21,224 nt of DNA from positions 1 to 21,224 of the forward strand of contig JAHKAK010000021.1 of the NCBI GenBank assembly GCA_018826025.1, read 5' to 3'. This stretch comes from Patescibacteria group bacterium (GTDB taxonomy: Bacteria; Patescibacteriota; Minisyncoccia; Portnoybacterales; GWB1-42-6). Both the position numbers and the translations under genes were made by a program. Shown here one piece after another: positions 1-6,027 of this stretch; the first letter of the stretch is position 1, and each line of letters begins with the position of its first letter. The notes below the pieces were generated by a model that did not search any database, was not told the origin of the DNA, and worked only from the letters and a program-made list of their open reading frames with translations.

Positions 1-111
1 AATAAGATTAGGCCGCATGAAGCTCTTAATTATCTGACACCCAATGAATATTTTATTAAATGGCAGCAAGGTCGGCTGCCGACAAAAGACACAATAACCT
101 TACAAGCCTAA
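1..111 (+). CDS. 3' end of an IS transposase (integrase core), partial
   Basis: Frame 1 is open from the first base to a TAA at 109-111 and gives 36 residues containing RPHEALNYLTPNEYF. This is the typical C-terminal end of DDE integrase-core transposases of the IS3/IS481 type, where an RPH..L...TP..Y motif closes the catalytic domain. The 5' part lies outside the window. The following bases 124-139 (TGTCTGAACCTGGACA) end in GGACA, the complement of TGTCC, and could be the right terminal inverted repeat. Assignment to a transposase is fairly secure; the exact IS family is not. Confidence 0.75.
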   Translation, partial: NKIRPHEALNYLTPNEYFIKWQQGRLPTKDTITLQA

Positions 112-123
112 GTGGATACTATG

Positions 124-139
124 TGTCTGAACCTGGACA
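124..139. repeat. possible IS right terminal repeat
   Basis: TGTCTGAACCTGGACA lies 12 bases after the transposase stop, where an IS end is expected. Its complement starts TGTCCAGG. The sequence at 18906 also starts TGTCCA and is followed by CACATA, which also appears in the complement of 118-130. The left end of this particular element is not in the window, so the repeat cannot be verified here. Confidence 0.35.
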
Positions 140-194
140 GAGAGCAAAAAAACTTATCGCTCATAGTCAAAAGCCACAAGGATTAATGTTTTTT

Positions 195-257
195 CTAATC
201 ACTTATCACTAATCACTTATCACTAATCACTTATCGCTTATCGCTAATCACTTATCG
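195..257. repeat. 14-bp tandem repeat, about 4.5 copies
   Basis: The unit CTAATCACTTATC(A/G) starts at 195, 209, 223 and 244, with a half unit CTTATCG at 237-243. The array runs directly into the sortase-fusion gene: the CTA that would begin the next unit (258-260) is the complement of that gene's TAG stop codon. There are no spacers of unique sequence, so it is not a CRISPR array. Confidence 0.9.
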
Positions 258-1430
258 CTACTTAATCAGCTCTCCATAAACCACCAGCCGTTTAGCGGAA
301 GTTCCTATCGGCCAGCAAGTTATCATTTTTAAAAGCGGCTGGTCAGTTTCAAAAATTTTAACTTGGTTAGGGTTTAAAACTTCTTGTCCCGTGATTTGAT
401 AGTCGTATTGGCGGTGGTTATAAACCAAGGAAACCGTATCCCCAACTTGCAGTTTATCCAATAAAGTGAAGACCTGCCCGTATTGCGTTTTTACCCACGG
501 AAAAACCGAGCTGTGGCCGGAAATAACCACCTCTCCTGCTTGGCCCGGCAAAGCGCTGCCCGGATACAAGATAGCGCCTTGGTTTAAAGCTTCGTTTAAT
601 TGTCCTTGGGTTGTGCCGCTGGCCATAACTAAGGGCGTGTGAATATCCAGCCGGCTAATAATAATAGAATCCGGGCTGTCGTTGTAACTGGCGGCCCGAG
701 TCTCGGCTATGGGCAAAGACGGATTAGCCGGATAAACATCTTCAAATGTTAAAGCTGATTGATTAGAAAGATCCGCTGTTTCAGACATGGATAAAGACGG
801 AAAAAGCGCTTTTTTTGGAACGGGTTTATCATAGGTAATTTCGCCGTTGGTTTCCCAAACCACCCAGCGCAAATAAAGCGCGCTGGAATTTAAAGAAATA
901 AAACTGATAAGAAAAATTAAAATACCCGCTGCGCCGTAAAATAAAATCCGGTTAATCTTGCGCAAGTTCGGGAAAAAGCGCGGCGTAGTTTTCATATAAT
1001 CTGAATACGCTTGCCCGAACTTGGTCGCTAAGGCATTGGTTTCTTCGTTGCGGACGCAAATGCGCCAAAAAAAATAGATCGGCAAAACCGCTAAAATCAG
1101 TAGCCAAGACCGGAACAAAATTCCCAGCGCCGGATTTAAAATAAAAATTATCGCTGCGTACATCGGATTTCTGGTTAAAGCATAGGGCCCGGTGGCAACA
1201 AATGTTCCGTTCTTGCCGGCTTTAGCCAGCGCCCAAATACTCCACCAGGTTATGGCGATATATAAAATCAGCAAGAAACAAAAAGTGATAATGGCTGAAG
1301 TTAAGGAAATATAAATTTTTGGGCCGCCCAGCAAAATTCCCAATAGCAAAGCCGCCGCGCCGATAAGTAAATTTAAAAAGACGGCTTTGGGCAGGCAACC
1401 AAGAAAATTGTTCGTGCTTTTTTGCTCCAT
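258..1430 (-). CDS. Membrane methyltransferase-like/sortase fusion protein
   Basis: The protein has 390 residues in two parts. Residues about 1-180 form a hydrophobic domain with GPYALTRNPMY (81-91) and RNEE...FG..Y..Y (127-145), the signature of the isoprenylcysteine/phospholipid methyltransferase (ICMT/PEMT) membrane family. A further membrane segment at about 163-182 is followed by a low-complexity linker. Residues about 254-390 are a sortase with all three catalytic residues visible: His306 (SGHSS), Cys372 (ITCWP) and Arg381 (AKRLVV). Sortases join surface proteins to cell-envelope acceptors; what the N-terminal domain methylates is unknown, and it may act only as an anchor. The start is supported by GGAGGG 6 bases upstream of ATG. 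A consensus promoter (1551-1579) gives a leader of roughly 115 nt. No sortase substrate is recognised nearby. The domain calls are strong, the joint function is inferred. Confidence 0.85.
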   Translation of the reverse strand: MEQKSTNNFLGCLPKAVFLNLLIGAAALLLGILLGGPKIYISLTSAIITFCFLLILYIAITWWSIWALAKAGKNGTFVATGPYALTRNPMYAAIIFILNPALGILFRSWLLILAVLPIYFFWRICVRNEETNALATKFGQAYSDYMKTTPRFFPNLRKINRILFYGAAGILIFLISFISLNSSALYLRWVVWETNGEITYDKPVPKKALFPSLSMSETADLSNQSALTFEDVYPANPSLPIAETRAASYNDSPDSIIISRLDIHTPLVMASGTTQGQLNEALNQGAILYPGSALPGQAGEVVISGHSSVFPWVKTQYGQVFTLLDKLQVGDTVSLVYNHRQYDYQITGQEVLNPNQVKIFETDQPLLKMITCWPIGTSAKRLVVYGELIK

Positions 1431-1470
1431 GTGGTTCCCTCCTTTAAAAAAAGAGGGGAAATTTAAATAA

Positions 1471-1489
1471 ATATCAACGCCATTGATAT
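1471..1489. promoter_or_regulatory. Inverted repeat in the sortase-fusion leader
   Basis: ATATCAA and TTGATAT (7 bp, perfect) flank CGCCA, between the predicted transcription start and the ribosome binding site of the fusion gene. It could be an operator or a leader hairpin. Nothing in the sequence decides between them. Confidence 0.4.
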
Positions 1490-1550
1490 TCTAGTATTTA
1501 ACGCCAACGCTGACAAACGGCGCATCTGCCGCTAATAGACCATATCTTAT

Positions 1551-1579
1551 ATTATACCAAATAAGCAAATGCTTGTCAA
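1551..1579 (-). promoter_or_regulatory. Consensus sigma-70 promoter for the sortase fusion
   Basis: On the minus strand TTGACA (1574-1579), a 17-bp spacer and TATAAT (1551-1556) match the consensus at every hexamer base, and TGG precedes the -10 box. The predicted start is near 1544. It is the best promoter match in the window, so the gene is probably well expressed unless the leader or a repressor limits it. Confidence 0.85.
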
Positions 1580-1594
1580 TGATTTTTTCCTTTG

Positions 1595-1669
1595 AAAAAA
1601 CCGCTCTTGTTTGTCTGCGGCTAAATTCACAATATCAAATATCACAAATTTAGCGCAACAATAGCGGTT
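1595..1669 (-). terminator. Long imperfect hairpin with T-run, end of the export operon
   Basis: On the minus strand AACCGCTATTGTT... pairs with ...AACAAGAGCGGTT through long imperfect arms that also include CTAAATT/AATTTAG around an AT-rich centre, followed by TTTTTT. It lies between the MacB-like permease (plus the permease remnant) and the sortase promoter, where the export operon should end. The large, imperfect loop makes it an unusual terminator. Confidence 0.5.
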
Positions 1670-1672
1670 TGG

Positions 1673-1704
1673 GTATAGTCATATTCGTGCGAATATGACT
1701 ATAC
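1673..1704. repeat. Perfect 15-bp inverted repeat
   Basis: GTATAGTCATATTCG (1673-1687), TG, then its exact complement (1690-1704). There is no T-run on either side, so it is not an obvious terminator. It lies between the permease remnant and the long hairpin at 1595-1669. Confidence 0.8.
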
Positions 1705-1713
1705 ATCTTTCCC

Positions 1714-1764
1714 TTATTCGTATCTTAAAGCCTCCATGGGAGATTTCTTAGCGGCTTGGCGGGT
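1714..1764 (-). pseudogene. 3' remnant of a third MacB-type permease gene
   Basis: Read on the minus strand, this stretch encodes TRQAAKKSPMEALRYE and a TAA stop. This nearly matches the end of the intact permease just upstream (ARQAAKKSPMEALRYE, stop at 1805-1807). Homology stops at about 1762, where a GGCGGGT/ACCCGCC inverted repeat (1758-1773) begins. The rest of the gene is gone, so it looks like the scar of a deleted or recombined tandem permease copy. Confidence 0.75.
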
Positions 1765-1804
1765 TTACCCGCCTGCTATTTTAAAACTTTAGCCATTAAA
1801 AATC

Positions 1805-3070
1805 TTATTCGTATCTTAGTGCCTCCATGGGACTTTTCTTAGCTGCCTGGCGGGCCGGATAAACGCCAAAGATAAGTCCGATAAGCGCGGCCAGGAAAAA
1901 CGCGCCAAAAACAGCCAGCCAGGAAATAGTGAGCGGCCAGTCGGGCAGGCCTTGCGTGCGCACAATTAGACCAATCAGGGTGGAAACTATAATGCCAAAA
2001 ATTATGCCGATAACCCCGCCCAGGCCCGTTATCATCAGGCTTTCAATTAAAAATTGCCAAAGAATGTTTTTGGCGGTCGCGCCCAAAGATTTTCGCAGGC
2101 CGATTTCGCGCGTCCGCTCGCTCACCGAAACCAGCATAATATTCATAATGCCAATGCCGCCGACCAGCAAGGAAATCGCCGCTAAAAAACCGAGTAATAA
2201 ATTTAAAATTACGCTCACTTCCTCCACGCGCTTTAAAATTTCCGCCATGGTGAAGATCTCAAAATCGTCTTTATCCGGGTCGGTGATGTTATGATTGCGG
2301 CGGAGTAAACGGCTGATGTCGGCGATGGCGCGGTCAACGTATTGCTGGTCGCTCACATCGATATGCATTTCGGTCAAATAATCAATGCCCAAAATTTCTT
2401 TCAGCGTAACTTCCAGCGGCACATAAATAAAATCATTCATGTCCATCGCTGAAGAGCTCATCATGCCGCCTTGGGGTTCAAAAACGCCTACCACTTTAAA
2501 ATTCATCCCTTTCATCCTAACGTTTTTTCCCAAAGGAGATTCCTGACCGAAAAGCTTCTCGGCTAGCGTGCTGCCCAGCACAGAGACTTTGGCCAAACTG
2601 TCGTTCTCTGCGTCGCTGAAAAATCGGCCAACAGCCATTTTGGCGGTTTTCATGATCAGCGGATAATCCGGACTGCAGCCATAAACCAACACCCGCCGCT
2701 CTTTATTGCCATAAACCACCCATTCTTGCCCGATGGCTTGCCCATTGACTGCCGTTATATAAGGAAAAATTTGCTGGTTTTTTAAGTCCTTTACGTCTTT
2801 GGACTTGAGCGTGGTGATTTTGATTCCTTGCACCATGGAAGCAATGGACTCGGTTTGATTGACGCCGGGGATCTTGACGGCGATATCCAAAAGATTCGGG
2901 CCAAAGGCGTTCATTTCATTAGTAACCAAGCCCTTTAACCCTTGCCCCATGGATAAAATTATCACCACCGCCGCCACGCCAATGACAATTCCCAAAATCG
3001 AAAAAAACGCGCGCAACTTATTGGCTTTCAGAGCGATAACAGATTGTTTGGCAACAGTTAAAAACTTCAT
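1805..3070 (-). CDS. MacB/FtsX-type ABC transporter permease
   Basis: The 421 residues have the MacB permease layout: N-terminal membrane segment (about 21-43, ending VAAVVIILSMGQG), a large extracytoplasmic MacB_PCD domain (about 48-280), and three C-terminal membrane segments starting near 285 with GGIGIMNIMLVSVSERTREIGLRKSLGA, the family's conserved coupling region. It ends in PMEALRYE. Such permeases lack an ATPase domain and rely on a separate LolD/MacB-type ATPase, encoded here at 5215-5931. It is clearly similar to the permease at 3767-4999, so a heteromeric pump or a recent duplication is possible. The start ATG has no good Shine-Dalgarno sequence. The substrate cannot be deduced; the family exports peptides, antibiotics or lipoproteins. 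Confidence 0.9.
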   Translation of the reverse strand: MKFLTVAKQSVIALKANKLRAFFSILGIVIGVAAVVIILSMGQGLKGLVTNEMNAFGPNLLDIAVKIPGVNQTESIASMVQGIKITTLKSKDVKDLKNQQIFPYITAVNGQAIGQEWVVYGNKERRVLVYGCSPDYPLIMKTAKMAVGRFFSDAENDSLAKVSVLGSTLAEKLFGQESPLGKNVRMKGMNFKVVGVFEPQGGMMSSSAMDMNDFIYVPLEVTLKEILGIDYLTEMHIDVSDQQYVDRAIADISRLLRRNHNITDPDKDDFEIFTMAEILKRVEEVSVILNLLLGFLAAISLLVGGIGIMNIMLVSVSERTREIGLRKSLGATAKNILWQFLIESLMITGLGGVIGIIFGIIVSTLIGLIVRTQGLPDWPLTISWLAVFGAFFLAALIGLIFGVYPARQAAKKSPMEALRYE

Positions 3071-3097
3071 ATCGTTACGGTGTATTTTACGTTTCTT

Positions 3098-3132
3098 AAA
3101 CGCCTCAACGGCGCCTCTCCGTTGAGGCGTTT
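3098..3132. repeat. Palindromic repeat, copy 1 (AAACGCCTCAAC family)
   Basis: AAACGCCTCAACGG (3098-3111) and its exact complement (3119-3132) flank CGCCTCT. The same arm core AAACGCCTCAAC recurs at 5973-5984 with its own complement. There is no following T-run, so a dispersed REP-like palindrome fits better than a terminator. It lies in the 72-bp gap between the first permease and the glycosylase. Confidence 0.8.
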
Positions 3133-3142
3133 AACCGGGCGC

Positions 3143-3730
3143 TTACTTATCTTGTTCCTGTGTTCGCAGGAAGTACCTAAATTGTTTTTCACTTCCTTGA
3201 AGGCTTTCATTAATTCCGACTCTTCGGTCGGTCATAATATCTTTTCCGCCTACAGCCATATTTCGATCTTCCAGGTAAAGTATATTACCCGATAAATCAA
3301 TCCCGTAAAATTTTTCAGTAATTCCGAAAGATTTACACAGATTTCCGGGAGATTTTGTAAGAATTGCCGCATCTACTTTTTTGCCAAAATTCTTTCTCAT
3401 AATATCAATTCCTTTTTTTGGTTTTACCGCTCTTATAAAAACGACTTCGGGGATATTTTTTTGATTCACAGTCACTGCAAACTGATAATGAATTCCGTAA
3501 ATTTTATAAATGTAGCCATGGCCACCGTCACGATACATAACTTCGGTTCTTTTTGTCTTCTTGTTTCCGTGCGATACCTTATCTGTAAAAGCGGGATATG
3601 CTTCAACATCCGTAATCATGCCCGAAATTATTCCTTGAGGTGTCTTGTGCACCAAGTACTTTCCAAGAAACTTTGGCGCTAATTCAGTCGCGCATCTTTG
3701 GTAGAATTTTTTTGGCAGTTTCTTAGTCAT
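3143..3730 (-). CDS. 3-methyladenine DNA glycosylase, AAG/MPG family
   Basis: The 195 residues fit the usual 180-210 of the family. Recognisable parts include FLGKYLVHKTPQG near the N terminus, ITDVEAYPAFTDKVSHG (catalytic Glu region, about residues 39-55), MYRDGGHGYIYKIYGIHYQFAV (about 65-86) and KSPGNLCKSFGI. The enzyme excises alkylated and deaminated purines (3-methyladenine, hypoxanthine) as a monofunctional base-excision glycosylase in the cytoplasm. AGGAG lies 6 bases before the ATG. It sits between two permease genes of an export cluster in the same orientation, with gaps of 72 and 36 bp, so it is probably cotranscribed with them. No functional link is obvious. Confidence 0.92.
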   Translation of the reverse strand: MTKKLPKKFYQRCATELAPKFLGKYLVHKTPQGIISGMITDVEAYPAFTDKVSHGNKKTKRTEVMYRDGGHGYIYKIYGIHYQFAVTVNQKNIPEVVFIRAVKPKKGIDIMRKNFGKKVDAAILTKSPGNLCKSFGITEKFYGIDLSGNILYLEDRNMAVGGKDIMTDRRVGINESLQGSEKQFRYFLRTQEQDK

Positions 3731-3766
3731 ATTTTCTCCTTGCGCCCCGTGGCGCTTTTTATTCTT

Positions 3767-4999
3767 TTACTGCTTCCTCAACGCATCCATTGGGCTCATC
3801 AACGAAGCGCGGTTGGCCGGCCAAAGGCCGAAAATCAAACCCACGCTGGCGGCCATAAAAACCGCCCAAAAAATGGAAAGCGGTGTGATAATTAGTTTCC
3901 ACTCATACCCAAAAGAATTAACGCCCAAAGCAATAGCTGAAGAAATTGATACGCCAAGTATAATGCCGATAACGCCGCCCAAAGAAGTCATTAGCGCGCT
4001 TTCCATTAAAAATTGCCACAAGATATCGCGGCGCTTAGCGCCAACAGCCTTGCGCAAGCCGATTTCTCGGGTTCTTTCTGAAACTGTCACGAACATAATA
4101 TTCATAATGCCAATACCGCCAACAATAAGGGAAATTGCCGCCACGGCGGCTAAAAACATTTTCAGCGCCTGGGTAATAGACCCCAGGATATCCAAAGCTT
4201 GCGCGGTTGAGCGGACCGAAAAATCGTCTTTAGTCGCGTCTTTGATATGATGGCGAAAACGCAAAACTTCCTTTACTCGGCCGATGGCCGGCTCAATATT
4301 GGCTTCTTTGTCCACTTTGGCGCGGATATACGCCACGTGGTCAATGCCCAACATTATTTTTTGGGCTGTGCGCAAAGGGATAAAAACTTGCTCGTCCTGA
4401 TTTTGCAGGCCCGAAGCGCCGCGTTCGGCCATCACCCCCACCACTTTAAAAACTATCTGATTAATTTTTATTTGTTTTTCCAAAGGAAAATCCTGACCAA
4501 AAAGATCGCTGGCCGCCTTGCTTCCCAGCACCGCGACCCGCGCCATATTATCCATATCTTCCTGCTTAATGAACCGGCCCGTTGCCACGGCGGCATCTTC
4601 TACTGTGGGGTATTCGGGCATCACGCCGGTATAATTTAATTCTTTGGTCTGATTAAAATAGCCGACCGTTCCCCGGCCGGTTACGTACGCGCAAATCGCT
4701 AAAATATCCGGCAAATTTCTTATCTCTAAAGCGTCTTCGTATTTTAAAGTGGTTACCTCAATGCCAAAAACCGCCGAGGGCAAGCCTTGGTCGTCCGACG
4801 CGCCCGGCAAAATGCCAATGAGATTCGTGCCCATGGCCTTAACTTGCGCCAACAACAGATCTTGGGCGCTGGCACCCACGGAAACAATAGCAATCACCGC
4901 CGCCACGCCGATAATGATGCCCAGCATTGTTAAAAAAGAGCGCGTTTTATTTAGCGCCAGGTTATTTTTGGTGTATTTTAAGATTTGGAAAAAGCGCAT
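3767..4999 (-). CDS. MacB/FtsX-type ABC transporter permease, second copy
   Basis: The 410 residues have the same layout as the permease at 1805-3070: N-terminal membrane helix (about 18-42, IIIGVAAVIAIVSVGASAQ), extracytoplasmic MacB_PCD domain (about 45-270), and three C-terminal helices starting with GGIGIMNIMFVTVSERTREIGLRKAVGA. It ends PMDALRKQ. The two proteins are alike throughout but clearly diverged, which suggests an old tandem duplication or two subunits of one heteromeric pump. It needs the separate ATPase, whose gene ends 215 bp upstream; a MITE-like element fills that gap. No clear Shine-Dalgarno precedes the ATG. The substrate is unknown. Confidence 0.9.
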   Translation of the reverse strand: MRFFQILKYTKNNLALNKTRSFLTMLGIIIGVAAVIAIVSVGASAQDLLLAQVKAMGTNLIGILPGASDDQGLPSAVFGIEVTTLKYEDALEIRNLPDILAICAYVTGRGTVGYFNQTKELNYTGVMPEYPTVEDAAVATGRFIKQEDMDNMARVAVLGSKAASDLFGQDFPLEKQIKINQIVFKVVGVMAERGASGLQNQDEQVFIPLRTAQKIMLGIDHVAYIRAKVDKEANIEPAIGRVKEVLRFRHHIKDATKDDFSVRSTAQALDILGSITQALKMFLAAVAAISLIVGGIGIMNIMFVTVSERTREIGLRKAVGAKRRDILWQFLMESALMTSLGGVIGIILGVSISSAIALGVNSFGYEWKLIITPLSIFWAVFMAASVGLIFGLWPANRASLMSPMDALRKQ

Positions 5000-5060
5000 A
5001 GGTGCTTAAGATTACTAGTGCTAAGTTGGCCTACTATAAGAACATATCGTGTTATTCAGT

Positions 5061-5200
5061 TGTCATTCCCGCCCCGTATCAAGCATGCACTCGTGAAAAT
5101 GGGTGTACGGGGTAAACTCCGGCGGGAATCCAGTGCGGGACAGATTCCAAAGGAAATCAAAAACTTAAAAACCTGGATCCCTGCTTTCGCAGGGATGACA
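5061..5200. repeat. MITE-like dispersed repeat, copy 1
   Basis: The element starts TGTCATTCCC and ends GGGATGACA, with internal GGCGGGAATCCAG and CCTGGATCCCTGC. This is the TGTCATTCCCGC...GGGATGACA type of interspersed repeat known from many bacterial genomes. Related copies lie at 7749-7854 and 16240-16351. Inside it is a 41-bp module (5072-5112) identical to one in copy 2. It occupies most of the gap between the ATPase and the second permease. No gene is seen in this gap. Confidence 0.85.
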
Positions 5201-5214
5201 CTTGCAGAAACAAA

Positions 5215-5931
5215 TTATTTTATGAGTCCGTCTTTGGCCAAATGGCGTTCCGCTACTTTTTGGTCCGAGATTATTTGCCCGTCTTTGAGCGTGATGATGC
5301 GGCGGGCGCATTCGGCCACGTATTTTTCGTGAGTGACCATAACGATGGTATGGCCTTCTTCATTTAAATCTTGCAGGACTTCCATCACTTCTTGCCCCGA
5401 ATGGCTGTCTAAATTGCCGGTCGGTTCATCCGCTAAAATAAGGCGCGGTTCGTTTATCAGGGCTCTGGCAATGGCGGCTCGCTGCTGCTCGCCGCCGGAA
5501 AGCTGATTAGGCTGGTAGTCAACGCGATGCGACAAGTTTAATTTGGCCAAAATTTCCCGCGCTTTTTTAGCCGTGGCTTTAACATCTAAGTGGGGCGTAT
5601 AAATAGTCGGCAACAGCACATTATCCAAAACAGAAGTTCGGGCCAGCAGATTATAGGCCTGGAAAACAAAACCGATTTTTTGGTTGCGGATCTGGGCCAG
5701 ATTCGCATCGTCAAATTCATTCGCGTTTTCGTTGTCAAAAAAATATTGGCCGGTTGTTTTTTTATCCAAAAAACCGATGACGTGCATGAGCGTTGATTTG
5801 CCGGAGCCCGAAGCGCCCATAATGGCGACGAACTCCCCGGCGCTGACGGCCAGCGTTACGCCGCGCAAAGCCGTGGTCGGCACGCCCTCATCAACGTAGT
5901 CCTTGGTGATATTGGCTAATTTTATAAGCAT
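5215..5931 (-). CDS. MacB/LolD-type ABC transporter ATPase
   Basis: The 238 residues carry every ABC ATPase motif: Walker A GASGSGKST (39-47), Q-loop Gln91, signature LSGGEQQ (144-150), Walker B LILADEP (164-170), D-loop NLD (173-175) and switch His201. The sequence GFVFQAYNLLARTSVLDNVLLP is typical of the MacB/LolD/FtsE branch. It should hydrolyse ATP in the cytoplasm to drive the MacB-type permeases encoded just downstream, with the adaptor encoded upstream (stop 6028). No strong Shine-Dalgarno is seen before the ATG. A single ATPase gene serving two permease genes is notable; it could pair with both. Confidence 0.95.
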   Translation of the reverse strand: MLIKLANITKDYVDEGVPTTALRGVTLAVSAGEFVAIMGASGSGKSTLMHVIGFLDKKTTGQYFFDNENANEFDDANLAQIRNQKIGFVFQAYNLLARTSVLDNVLLPTIYTPHLDVKATAKKAREILAKLNLSHRVDYQPNQLSGGEQQRAAIARALINEPRLILADEPTGNLDSHSGQEVMEVLQDLNEEGHTIVMVTHEKYVAECARRIITLKDGQIISDQKVAERHLAKDGLIK

Positions 5932-5970
5932 AGCTATTTTTTTAAATTTTCTTTCTACAGCGGATTTTGC

Positions 5971-6009
5971 CTAAACGCCTCAACGGCATCCAGCTGTTGA
6001 GGCGTTTAG
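5971..6009. repeat. Palindromic repeat, copy 2 (AAACGCCTCAAC family)
   Basis: CTAAACGCCTCAAC (5971-5984) and its exact complement (5996-6009) flank an 11-base loop. It shares the 12-base arm core with the repeat at 3098-3132 but has a different loop. No T-run follows. It lies between the adaptor stop and the ATPase start. Confidence 0.8.
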
Positions 6010-6027
6010 CTATTTTTAAAAAAGTGA

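Noticed and set aside
195..257. CRISPR-like array
   Set aside because: The 14-bp units are joined head to tail without unique spacers, and no cas genes are present.
3742..3760. GCGCC/GGCGC hairpin with T-run before the glycosylase gene
   Set aside because: The stem is only 5 bp, the T-run is on the strand without a gene, and it would separate two genes of the same operon.
3813..4250. 145-aa plus-strand frame and similar antisense frames over the permeases
   Set aside because: They are shadows of conserved MacB-type permease coding sequence and show no protein family features.
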